43,034 nucleotides of DNA from Candidatus Kuenenia stuttgartensis (GTDB lineage Bacteria; Planctomycetota; Planctomycetia; Pirellulales; UBA1268). The stretch's first letter is position 1. Every line of letters begins with the position of its first letter. The stretch covers positions 1-43,034 of the forward strand of contig CAMCQY010000015.1 in NCBI GenBank assembly GCA_945877135.1, given 5' to 3'. The notes under the pieces are model-generated. The model was not told where the DNA came from. It did not search any database and saw nothing but the letters and a program-made list of their open reading frames with translations. Positions 26,626 to 33,472 of the stretch are shown piece after piece. The translations under genes were made by a program, and so were the position numbers.

Positions 26626-27594
26626 ATGCGATCTGGATTGCGGTTCCGGTCCGAACTGCTCCGCACCCTCGAGACCTCAGAGCAGACCGACCGGCTGGTT
26701 TCATCGACCGCGATGGCCGTGGCCACTGCCGTGATCGAAGCGACAGACAGGGCATTGCACGAGAGCGAGGGGGCTGGTGCCTTGCAGGCGGAAGAAGGCG
26801 CCGCCGAGGTGAAGGATGGTTCGTCGATCAAGGAGAAATCGGTTGGCGATTATGTGACGGCGCTCGACCTCAGCCTCGACCGTCACCTCAGCCGGGCGCT
26901 CGAGGCAATCAAGGAGATGCCGATCATCTCCGAGGAGGGGCCTGCGATGCCCGACCTCCATGCCCTGCCCGAGGCCTGGCTCATCGACCCGCTGGACGGC
27001 ACGACCGCGTCGCTCTGTGGGGAAACGGCGATCTGCGGACCGATGGTCGCCTGCCTGGAACATGGGGAGCCACGGATTTCCGTGATGCTCTCGCTTGACG
27101 GAACGACGCTCGGCATCGCCGAACGCGGCCGCGGTGCGGCGATCCTGCGATCGGGCGAAGACGGAATCGCCTGGCTGCCCGCAGGCGGCTTCGCCTCGAT
27201 GGGCACGCTCAAGGAGGGCTGCCTGCTCTTCAATCCGCAGAGCGACAGCGGGCGATCCCATCCGGCGTTCATGAAACTGCACGACGCGATGCGTACTGGC
27301 GTCCACACGATGGCGATCGAGAGCCGGATTCCGCACTCGATGGCCAGTCTGGCACTGGGAACCAAGCGGCGACTGGCCGTGATCCACGATAACTCGGCGG
27401 CATTTCCCAAGCAGATGGCCTGGGATGTGCTGCCGGTGAAACTCTGGGTCGAGGAGCGTGGAGGCGTCTATTGGGGCATCGACGGCCGGCCCTATGACGT
27501 CCGCCAACCGATGCCGATCATCGCTGCCACGCGGGCCGACATCGCCGAACAGTTGGTCGCGCTGGCCGGGGCCCGAGGGGCATCGTCCGGATAA
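26626..27594 (+). CDS. Inositol-monophosphatase-family phosphatase
   Basis: A 322-residue Mg2+-dependent, Li+-sensitive-type phosphatase. It has the three metal-site motifs: SEEGPA (the E-E pair), IDPLDGTTAS (IDPxDGT) and WDVLPVKLWVEERGG (WD and the GG end). YVTALDLSLDRHL matches the usual TxxD region. Family members hydrolyse inositol phosphates, fructose 1,6-bisphosphate or 3'-phosphoadenosine 5'-phosphate. The context does not decide, so no symbol is given. The WD motif has VLPVKL in place of the common AAGxLI, a small deviation. An upstream in-frame GTG at 26596 is possible; ATG 26626 is preferred because GGA lies 9 bases before it. It is 112 bp after the large secreted protein gene. Confidence 0.82.
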   Translation: MRSGLRFRSELLRTLETSEQTDRLVSSTAMAVATAVIEATDRALHESEGAGALQAEEGAAEVKDGSSIKEKSVGDYVTALDLSLDRHLSRALEAIKEMPIISEEGPAMPDLHALPEAWLIDPLDGTTASLCGETAICGPMVACLEHGEPRISVMLSLDGTTLGIAERGRGAAILRSGEDGIAWLPAGGFASMGTLKEGCLLFNPQSDSGRSHPAFMKLHDAMRTGVHTMAIESRIPHSMASLALGTKRRLAVIHDNSAAFPKQMAWDVLPVKLWVEERGGVYWGIDGRPYDVRQPMPIIAATRADIAEQLVALAGARGASSG

Positions 27595-27601
27595 CCCCCG
27601 T

Positions 27602-27667
27602 CCCGTCGCTTGCGCTCAGCATACAAGCCCCCGGCGGAAGCCGGGGGATCCCGTCGCTTGCGCTCAG
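27602..27667. repeat. Dispersed repeat copy 2: hairpin flanked by direct repeats
   Basis: The 18-base box CCCGTCGCTTGCGCTCAG occurs twice, at 27602-27619 and 27650-27667. Between them is a perfect 8-bp stem, CCCCCGGC (27628-27635) and GCCGGGGG (27640-27647), with loop GGAA. Read on the minus strand the stem is followed by CTTGTATG, much like the aroG terminator copy. It sits between the convergent phosphatase gene and the transglutaminase gene, and may end the minus-strand Anbu-associated operon. No transposase is nearby. Confidence 0.8.
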
Positions 27668-27714
27668 GGCTTTTATGAATCTGTGCCTGCCTCCAGCGCG
27701 ACCGTCTCGGCCGA

Positions 27715-28668
27715 TCACTGCTGCTGGACCTCTTCCTCGTTGGAATACACAGGCGCCGTCCGCAGCACGGAGTGCTCGGGAGCGTCGAGCGGTGCCAATT
27801 GATCGTGCCACGAAAGGGAGGGTAGGCGATCGAGCGTCCGGGTGGCGACGCGAACCTTGATGCGTTCGTCGCCGGCACCGCGGTAGATGCCCTTGTTGGG
27901 CGGCACGTCGGTGAAATCCCTACCCACCGCCGTCTTCACAAAATGCCCGCTCACGGGGCAGCCGTTCGTGGGATCGAATCCCGTCCAGCCGACATCGGGC
28001 AGCCAGACCTCACACCAGGCATGGCTCTGCGACTCCTTGTTCTCTCGGTGGATGTAGCCGCTGACATAGCGGGCGGGGACGCCGTACGACCGCAGCACGG
28101 CGATCATCAGGTGGGTGAAATCCTGGCAGACTCCCTTGCCGCGCGTCAGCAGATGCTCGATGGGCGAAGTGGCGTCGGTCACATCGCGGGCATACTCGAA
28201 ACGTCCGCGGATGGACTCGGCCACCTGGCAGACCCACATGCCGACCCGCATTCTCGGCATTGGCCGCAATTCTGCCAGCACCGGGTCCAAGAGCGGCGTG
28301 GCTCGTGCTGGCCCCCGGAGCGGCAGGTAGTCGATCGCTTCGAGCGGCAAGAGCCAGTCGTGACCGGTGGCATCAGCTGAAAAAGTCGTCTGGCTGGCCA
28401 TCGGGCCGATTCCCGTATCCTCGGTTTCCACCACGCTGGCGGCGAGGATTCGCAGTGTCGTGGGCGGTTTGAGGAGGTTGAAGTGGTGCACGCGGTTGCC
28501 GAACCCGTCGAGATAGTGGCTGAACGTCACCGGCTGGCCGACGCTGATCTGGAAGGAATGGCATCGCTGCGTGGCATCGCTCACCGGCTCCATCCGCAGT
28601 TCGCAGAGCCATTCGCTCACCGGCTGCGAATACTCCATCGATGTTTCGTGCTGGATTTCCAGAATCAT
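27715..28668 (-). CDS. Transglutaminase-like cysteine protease (Anbu cluster)
   Basis: A 317-residue cytoplasmic protein. Residues 1 to about 85 form the bacterial transglutaminase-like N-terminal domain (MILEIQHETSMEYSQPVSEW). The papain-like core follows, with Cys181 in GKGVCQDFTH, His216 in SHAWCEVW and Asp232 in GFDPTNG, a complete triad. Such domains cut or exchange amide bonds. Predicted systems pair them with ATP-grasp ligases, the protease removing what the ligase adds. GGAG lies 8 bases before the start on the minus strand. It is the third gene of the operon, 22 bp after the alpha-E gene. Confidence 0.9.
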   Translation of the reverse strand: MILEIQHETSMEYSQPVSEWLCELRMEPVSDATQRCHSFQISVGQPVTFSHYLDGFGNRVHHFNLLKPPTTLRILAASVVETEDTGIGPMASQTTFSADATGHDWLLPLEAIDYLPLRGPARATPLLDPVLAELRPMPRMRVGMWVCQVAESIRGRFEYARDVTDATSPIEHLLTRGKGVCQDFTHLMIAVLRSYGVPARYVSGYIHRENKESQSHAWCEVWLPDVGWTGFDPTNGCPVSGHFVKTAVGRDFTDVPPNKGIYRGAGDERIKVRVATRTLDRLPSLSWHDQLAPLDAPEHSVLRTAPVYSNEEEVQQQ

Positions 28669-28690
28669 TGACGCTTCTCCAAGCCGGCAT

Positions 28691-29641
28691 TTATTGCAGG
28701 GCGTATTGTTGTTGAAGCAGGCTCCCGATCCGCGCGCAGCGAGTGAGGGCGTTGCCGAGGAACGAGTGCAGCCGCTCGCCGTCGAGGGCCTCGCCCTCGA
28801 GATAGACCAGATCGTTCAGCAGCCGGCCAACCGTGCGGACCACCTCATCGTCGCAGCGGTCGGGAAGCCGGCCGCTGATCTCGGTGAGTGACTGCTGGAT
28901 CCGCGACAGGCAAAACCGCACCGAGTGCGGGAAGTCTGGGTTCGTGAGAAGAAACTCCACTACCCGCTCGGGTTCGACGCGGCTGATGTAGAGACGCTGA
29001 TAGGCCTCGTAGGCCGCGCAATTCTTGAGCACAGCGCCCCACTGCAGGTTGTTGATCGGCAGGTCGGCAGCGTCGGATCGTTCAAGGAGCCCGAACTTGG
29101 AGTCGAGAATCCGCAGCACCTTCTCCGCCCGCTCCAGATGCCGGCCGAGCTGGATGAAGTGCCAGCCCTCGTCATGCATGAGCGTCGCCTCGCACACGCC
29201 GTGAAAGAGGAGCACGCCGATCTGCGTCTCCTCGCAGAAGTCATGCGGCGACTCCGCCACCCGCGCCGGCAGGCCGGCATCGGAGAGCCGCCAGTAAAGC
29301 TTGTTCAGCTCCCGCCACATCGGCGGGCTGATCGAGCCGCGGATGCTGCGGGCGTTGTTGCGGGAGCGGTTCACACACGACATTACGCTGCCAGGATTGG
29401 CCATGTCGAGCAGGAGCCATCGTTGCACCGCACCGACGGGATGCTCGCCATCGCGGATCTGCGGCGGCGGCTGCCGCAGCAACGACAACAGTGCGTTCCA
29501 CTCCAGTTCCACCGGATTGGCAAGCACGCCGTGGAGGTCGAGGTCGAGTTGGAAGGTGACATCGACCGCTCGCGCAAGATGGTCCGCCCGCTCGAGGTAG
29601 CGGCTCATCCAAAACAGCGCGTCGGCAACCCGGCTGAGCAT
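28691..29641 (-). CDS. Alpha-E domain protein (Anbu cluster)
   Basis: A 316-residue all-helical protein. The start MLSRVADALFWMSRYLERAD is the family signature, with the same motif echoed in FIQLGRHLERAEKVLRILDS. Alpha-E proteins have no established activity. They are almost always encoded beside circularly permuted ATP-grasp and transglutaminase genes, and may be a scaffold or substrate-binding partner. The open frame extends to 29758 but that would overlap the ATP-grasp gene. ATG 29641 with GAGGA 4 bases upstream lies 7 bases after that gene's stop, so close coupling is likely. Confidence 0.9.
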   Translation of the reverse strand: MLSRVADALFWMSRYLERADHLARAVDVTFQLDLDLHGVLANPVELEWNALLSLLRQPPPQIRDGEHPVGAVQRWLLLDMANPGSVMSCVNRSRNNARSIRGSISPPMWRELNKLYWRLSDAGLPARVAESPHDFCEETQIGVLLFHGVCEATLMHDEGWHFIQLGRHLERAEKVLRILDSKFGLLERSDAADLPINNLQWGAVLKNCAAYEAYQRLYISRVEPERVVEFLLTNPDFPHSVRFCLSRIQQSLTEISGRLPDRCDDEVVRTVGRLLNDLVYLEGEALDGERLHSFLGNALTRCARIGSLLQQQYALQ

Positions 29642-29648
29642 GCGATCC

Positions 29649-31190
29649 TCACGGGGTCGGGGGGCCGGGGGGAGTCCTGTCGGCAAGGATCCACGTGTCC
29701 TTGCTGCCACCGCCCTGGGAGCTGTTGACGACCAAGCTGCCCTTGGGGAGTGCCACACGCGTCAGGCCGCCGGGCGTCACCGTCACCCGCTCACCGCAGA
29801 GCACGAACGGCCGCAGGTCGAGGTGGCGGCCCTCGAAGCGGCCATCGACGAAGGTGGGATGCGTGGAGAGCTGGATCGTGGGCTGCGCGATAAAGTCCCG
29901 CGGATTCGCCTGGATCATGCGGCGGAATGCGTCCTGCTGTTCTTTGGTTGACGCGGGGCCGACGAGCATCCCGTAGCCCCCCGATTCATTGACCCGCTTC
30001 ACGACGAGTTTCTCGAGGTTTTCAAGCACGTGGCTGCGGTGAGCTGGAATCTCCGGGCGGAACGTCTCGACGTTGTTGAGCAGCGGCTCCTGCTTGAGGT
30101 AGTAGCGGATCATGTCGGGCACGAACGGGTAGATTCCCTTGTCGTCGGCGATGCCGGTGCCGATGCTGTTGGCGAGTGCCACCGTGCCGGCGCGGTAGGC
30201 ATTCACGAGCCCGGGCACGCCGAGGGCGCTGTCGGGCCGGAACGTCAGCGGATCGAGGAAGTCGTCGTCGATCCGGCGGTAGATGACATCGACCCGCTGG
30301 CGGCCCCGCGTCGTCCGCATGAAGACGCGATTCCCATCGACGAGCAGATCCCGCCCTTCGACCAGTTCGATTCCCATCCGCTGGGCGAGGAAGCTGTGTT
30401 CGAAGTAGGCGGAGTTGTACATGCCCGGGCTGAGCAGCACCGCCGTGGGCTGCGATGCCGATTCCGGTGCGATGTATTGCAGCACGTCGAGAAGCGCTGC
30501 CGGATAGTCGTCGTTGGGGAGCACGTCGTAGTCGTTGAACAGCGACGGGAAGACCCGCTTGATGACCTGCCGATTCTGCAGCATGTAGCTGACGCCCGAC
30601 GGCGTGCGGGCGTTGTCCTCGAGCACGAGATACTCGCCGTCGGCGGCACGGATCAGGTCGGTGCCGCAGATGTGGATGTAGATCCGGCGCGGCACGTTGA
30701 CGCCGACGAATTCGCGACGGAAAAATGCCCCCTGCAGCACGAGCCCGGCCGGCACCACGCCGTCCCGCAGGATGTGCTGTTCGTGATAGACATCCCAGAG
30801 AAAGAGGTTGAGTGCGTTGATTCGCTGCGTGAGGCCCGCCTCGACCAGCCGCCATTCCGAGGCCGGAATGATCCGCGGCACTGGGTCCATCGGCCATACC
30901 CGCTCGATCCCCTCCTCGGCGCGGTAGACCGTGAAGCCCACGCCGTCCTGCCGCATCGAAAGGTCAGTCATCGCCTTGCGACGGCGGAAGTCCTCGGCGG
31001 TGGTTTGGAGGAGACGTTCGTGGAGCGGCTGATAGTGAGGACGTGCCGCCGGCCCATCGGCGTGGATCGCGCCGAACATCTCGTCATAGGCCGCGCCGAG
31101 TTCATAGCCGGCAAACAGGCCTTCCTGCACGGAAAGTGCGCACTCCGTGCCCGAACGAGGGGCAGCGGCCGCGAGTTGGTGGGACATCAT
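29649..31190 (-). CDS. Circularly permuted type 2 ATP-grasp protein (Anbu cluster)
   Basis: A 513-residue protein matching the circularly permuted ATP-grasp type 2 family over its full length: [33 protein letters not shown], the ligand-binding-type [60 protein letters not shown] and [11 protein letters not shown] near the end. The family is predicted to make peptide-like amide bonds using ATP; substrates are unknown. It is the first gene of a three-gene minus-strand operon and is divergent from anbu across 103 bp. AAGGA lies about 9 bases before the double ATG start. Confidence 0.92.
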   Translation of the reverse strand: MMSHQLAAAAPRSGTECALSVQEGLFAGYELGAAYDEMFGAIHADGPAARPHYQPLHERLLQTTAEDFRRRKAMTDLSMRQDGVGFTVYRAEEGIERVWPMDPVPRIIPASEWRLVEAGLTQRINALNLFLWDVYHEQHILRDGVVPAGLVLQGAFFRREFVGVNVPRRIYIHICGTDLIRAADGEYLVLEDNARTPSGVSYMLQNRQVIKRVFPSLFNDYDVLPNDDYPAALLDVLQYIAPESASQPTAVLLSPGMYNSAYFEHSFLAQRMGIELVEGRDLLVDGNRVFMRTTRGRQRVDVIYRRIDDDFLDPLTFRPDSALGVPGLVNAYRAGTVALANSIGTGIADDKGIYPFVPDMIRYYLKQEPLLNNVETFRPEIPAHRSHVLENLEKLVVKRVNESGGYGMLVGPASTKEQQDAFRRMIQANPRDFIAQPTIQLSTHPTFVDGRFEGRHLDLRPFVLCGERVTVTPGGLTRVALPKGSLVVNSSQGGGSKDTWILADRTPPGPPTP

Positions 31191-31202
31191 CCGCCCATTT
31201 CC

Positions 31203-31230
31203 TTGACGAAAACACCCTGTCCGTTAGTCT
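31203..31230 (+). promoter_or_regulatory. Candidate anbu promoter
   Basis: TTGACG (31203-31208) and TAGTCT (31225-31230), separated by 16 bp, match five and four of six sigma-70 consensus positions. They lie in the 103-bp divergent region, leaving a leader of roughly 55 bases before the anbu start. No equally good pair was seen for the minus-strand operon. Confidence 0.4.
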
Positions 31231-31293
31231 GCGACTCCGACGGACTCTACCACAGCAAGTTTCGCGCCACTTTCGAGATCAGCGGAGGATTCG

Positions 31294-32091
31294 ATGACTT
31301 ACTGTGTCGGGATTCGGACCCATCAGGGGCTCGTGCTGGCGTCCGATTCGCGGACGAACTCGGGGATCGACCAGGTGGAAGTCTGTCGCAAGATGCACAC
31401 GTTCGTCATTCCTGGAGAGCGGATGTTCACCATTCTCTCCAGCGGCAGCCTGTCGCTGACCCAGTCGGTGATGACCCGGCTGGATCAGGACTTTCGCGCC
31501 GGCGATGGCCTCGCGAGCGCTGCCAACTTCTACGAGGCCGCCCGCTGCGTCGGGCATCAGGTGCGCGCAGTCGGCGCGCTCGACCGGGAATACATGGAGC
31601 GGGACAACATCAACTTCTCGGTCAATCTGCTCGTCGGCGGGCAGATCCGCGGCGAGTTGCCGCAGCTCTATTTGATCTACGCCCAGGGGAACCCGCTTCG
31701 CTGCACGCGGCTGTCGCCGTTCCTGCAGATCGGTGAGAGCAAGTATGGCCGGCCGATCCTCGACCGCGGCATCCGCTTCGGGGAGACCACGCTCGATCAG
31801 GCTGTGACCTATGCCATCATCTCACTCGACTCGACGATGCGTTCAAACGTGGCCGTGGGGCCGCCGATCGATCTGCTCGTGTATGCCAACGACGACCTCT
31901 CGGTGAAACGCTATCGCCGTCTCGATGCCAGCGATCCGGCGCTCGGCGAGATTCGCTCCAGTTGGGAGCAGGCGCTGCGGCACGCGATCAAGACGGTGCC
32001 GCAGATCCATTTCGACGACACGGCACCGCACGAGCAGCTGGGCGTGGCCTTCATCCGGCCGGCCGGCAGCGACAGCGGCGGTGCGACCTAG
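31294..32091 (+). CDS. Anbu, proteasome-type protease
   Basis: A 265-residue member of the Ntn-hydrolase proteasome family, Anbu (ancestral beta-subunit) branch. It begins MTYCVGIRTHQGLVLASDSR. After Met removal Thr becomes the N-terminal nucleophile. Asp18 (ASDSR) and Lys33 (CRKMHTF) fit the other active-site positions. Also typical are TILSSGSLSLTQSVM and PQLYLIYAQGNPL. Known Anbu particles form open helical or ring assemblies, and their physiological substrate is unresolved. GGAGG (31284-31288) is 5 bases before the ATG. It diverges from the ATP-grasp/alpha-E/transglutaminase operon, its usual genomic partners. Its TAG stop overlaps the plsC stop in CTAG at 32088-32091. Confidence 0.93.
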   Translation: MTYCVGIRTHQGLVLASDSRTNSGIDQVEVCRKMHTFVIPGERMFTILSSGSLSLTQSVMTRLDQDFRAGDGLASAANFYEAARCVGHQVRAVGALDREYMERDNINFSVNLLVGGQIRGELPQLYLIYAQGNPLRCTRLSPFLQIGESKYGRPILDRGIRFGETTLDQAVTYAIISLDSTMRSNVAVGPPIDLLVYANDDLSVKRYRRLDASDPALGEIRSSWEQALRHAIKTVPQIHFDDTAPHEQLGVAFIRPAGSDSGGAT

Positions 32092-32810
32092 CGTCGCCGG
32101 AGATCGCAGGCGTTGCGGCCGGCGCGGAGGCGGCGTGCTTCGGCGTCGAGTTCCCGGATTCGAACCGCACAGAGTTCGAAGATTTCCTTCTCGTCGAGTC
32201 TGGCGACCTCGGCGGCCGGAATCACTCGACCAAACTCCAGCCGGATGCGGCCCGGCCGGGGCAGAAGCCGGGTCCGGGGCCAGCACTCGTAGGCCCCCAC
32301 GATCGCCACCGGCACGATCGGCACGTCGGCCTTCTTCGCCAGCAGCGCGAAGCCGCTTTTGATCTCACCCAACTGGCCTGTGCTGGTTCGCGTGCCCTCC
32401 GGAAAGATGACCACGGCGCGGCCGGCCCGCAGACGGCCGATCAGGGCCTTCATGGTCTTCACCATCGAAGCGTTGCGATCGATCGGCACGGCGTCGAGTG
32501 CCGTGATCACCGCCGCGAACGGTTTGAAGTGGTAGAGCGAACTTCGGGCCAGGGTTGACAGCCTGCGATCGGTCGCCAGCCCGAGCAGAAGCGGGTCGAG
32601 ATGGCTCTGATGGCTCGACACCACGAGCAGCCCACCCTGCCGCGGCAGCGGCTCGGCGAACCGCACGCGGAATCCGAACATGGAGACCCCCAGGGTGCGA
32701 CAGAGCACCCACAGCAAGTCATACAGCCAGCGGCCCAACATGCTGTGGCCTGCGGTGACGGCCGTTCCGCCGCGGGCGTGGTCAGCGGTGGAGTCATGGG
32801 AATCGCTCAT
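32088..32810 (-). CDS. plsC: 1-acylglycerol-3-phosphate O-acyltransferase (PlsC type)
   Basis: Transfers an acyl chain to lysophosphatidate, giving phosphatidate for membrane lipids. From ATG 32810 it has 240 residues. The acyltransferase motifs are HQSHLD (67-72, the H-x4-D catalytic motif), VPIDRNASMVKTM and FPEGTRT (136-142), followed by VPIVPVAIVGAYE. A hydrophobic helix near residues 28-45 may anchor it to the membrane. I chose the ATG overlapping the cmk stop (ATGA, 32807-32810) over one eight codons upstream. Adjacent cmk and plsC genes are common in bacteria. The stop overlaps that of anbu. Confidence 0.9.
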   Translation of the reverse strand: MSDSHDSTADHARGGTAVTAGHSMLGRWLYDLLWVLCRTLGVSMFGFRVRFAEPLPRQGGLLVVSSHQSHLDPLLLGLATDRRLSTLARSSLYHFKPFAAVITALDAVPIDRNASMVKTMKALIGRLRAGRAVVIFPEGTRTSTGQLGEIKSGFALLAKKADVPIVPVAIVGAYECWPRTRLLPRPGRIRLEFGRVIPAAEVARLDEKEIFELCAVRIRELDAEARRLRAGRNACDLRRR

Positions 32811-33472
32811 GGCTGCTCCCGGCTGCGACGGCATGCCTCGGCCAGCTCGGCCAATCGCTGCACCACCTCCTCGGCCGACAGTCCATCGGTCTCCAGAAGC
32901 ACGGCATCGTCGGCCTGCCGCATCGCGCCCACGGGCCGCGCGCAGTCGGCATCATCCCGCCGCGACTGGGACTCGAGCACGGACTCGAGCGTCGGGGCAT
33001 GACCGCGGCCGAGTTCCTCGCGGTGACGTCGCCGGGCACGCTCCTCGGGCGAGGCGGTGAGGAACACCTTCAGTTCGGCCTGCGGAAACACCACCGAGCC
33101 CTGATCACGTCCCTCGGTGACGACATCGATCCCCTCCGCCATGCGGCGCTGAATCCGCTTCATCGCCTCGCGGACCGGCGGGGCATCGGCCACCGGGCGT
33201 GTCGCCGCTGTGATCGCTTCCGTGCGGATTTCCACCGAGACGTCTCGGCCGTCAACGTTGACGCGGCCATCGCGAAACTCGATGCGAACCTCCTCGGCAA
33301 GCACGGCGATGCGGGGCGAATCGTCGAGCGGGATGCCCCGTTCGAGCGCCGTCAGCGCCACGGCACGATACATCGCGCCGGTATCCATGTAGCACCAGCC
33401 CAGCCGGGTGGCGAGCGCGCGGGCGGCAGAACTCTTGCCGGCACCGGCCGGCCCGTCGAGCGTGATGATCAT
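32807..33472 (-). CDS. cmk: Cytidylate kinase
   Basis: Phosphorylates CMP and dCMP with ATP. The 221 residues are typical: P-loop LDGPAGAGKSS (residues 5-15), YMDTGAMYRAVA, ATRPVADAPPVREAMKRIQR, TEGRDQGSVVFPQAELKVFL and the lid region ERARRRHREE. In most bacteria the central motif reads EGRDIGTVVFP; here it is EGRDQGSVVFP, a minor change. Both ends overlap neighbours by four bases (ATGA at 33469-33472 with the upstream gene and at 32807-32810 with plsC), so the three genes form one translationally coupled operon. Confidence 0.94.
   Translation of the reverse strand: MIITLDGPAGAGKSSAARALATRLGWCYMDTGAMYRAVALTALERGIPLDDSPRIAVLAEEVRIEFRDGRVNVDGRDVSVEIRTEAITAATRPVADAPPVREAMKRIQRRMAEGIDVVTEGRDQGSVVFPQAELKVFLTASPEERARRRHREELGRGHAPTLESVLESQSRRDDADCARPVGAMRQADDAVLLETDGLSAEEVVQRLAELAEACRRSREQP

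Noticed and set aside
27602-27667. Two direct repeats as a minimal CRISPR array
   Set aside because: Only two 18-base units around a self-complementary stem, no cas genes, and related copies elsewhere; it is a dispersed hairpin repeat.
30030-31736. Long plus-strand open frame opposite the ATP-grasp gene, running into anbu
   Set aside because: The opposite strand encodes a clear ATP-grasp family protein and anbu occupies another frame downstream; no family features here.
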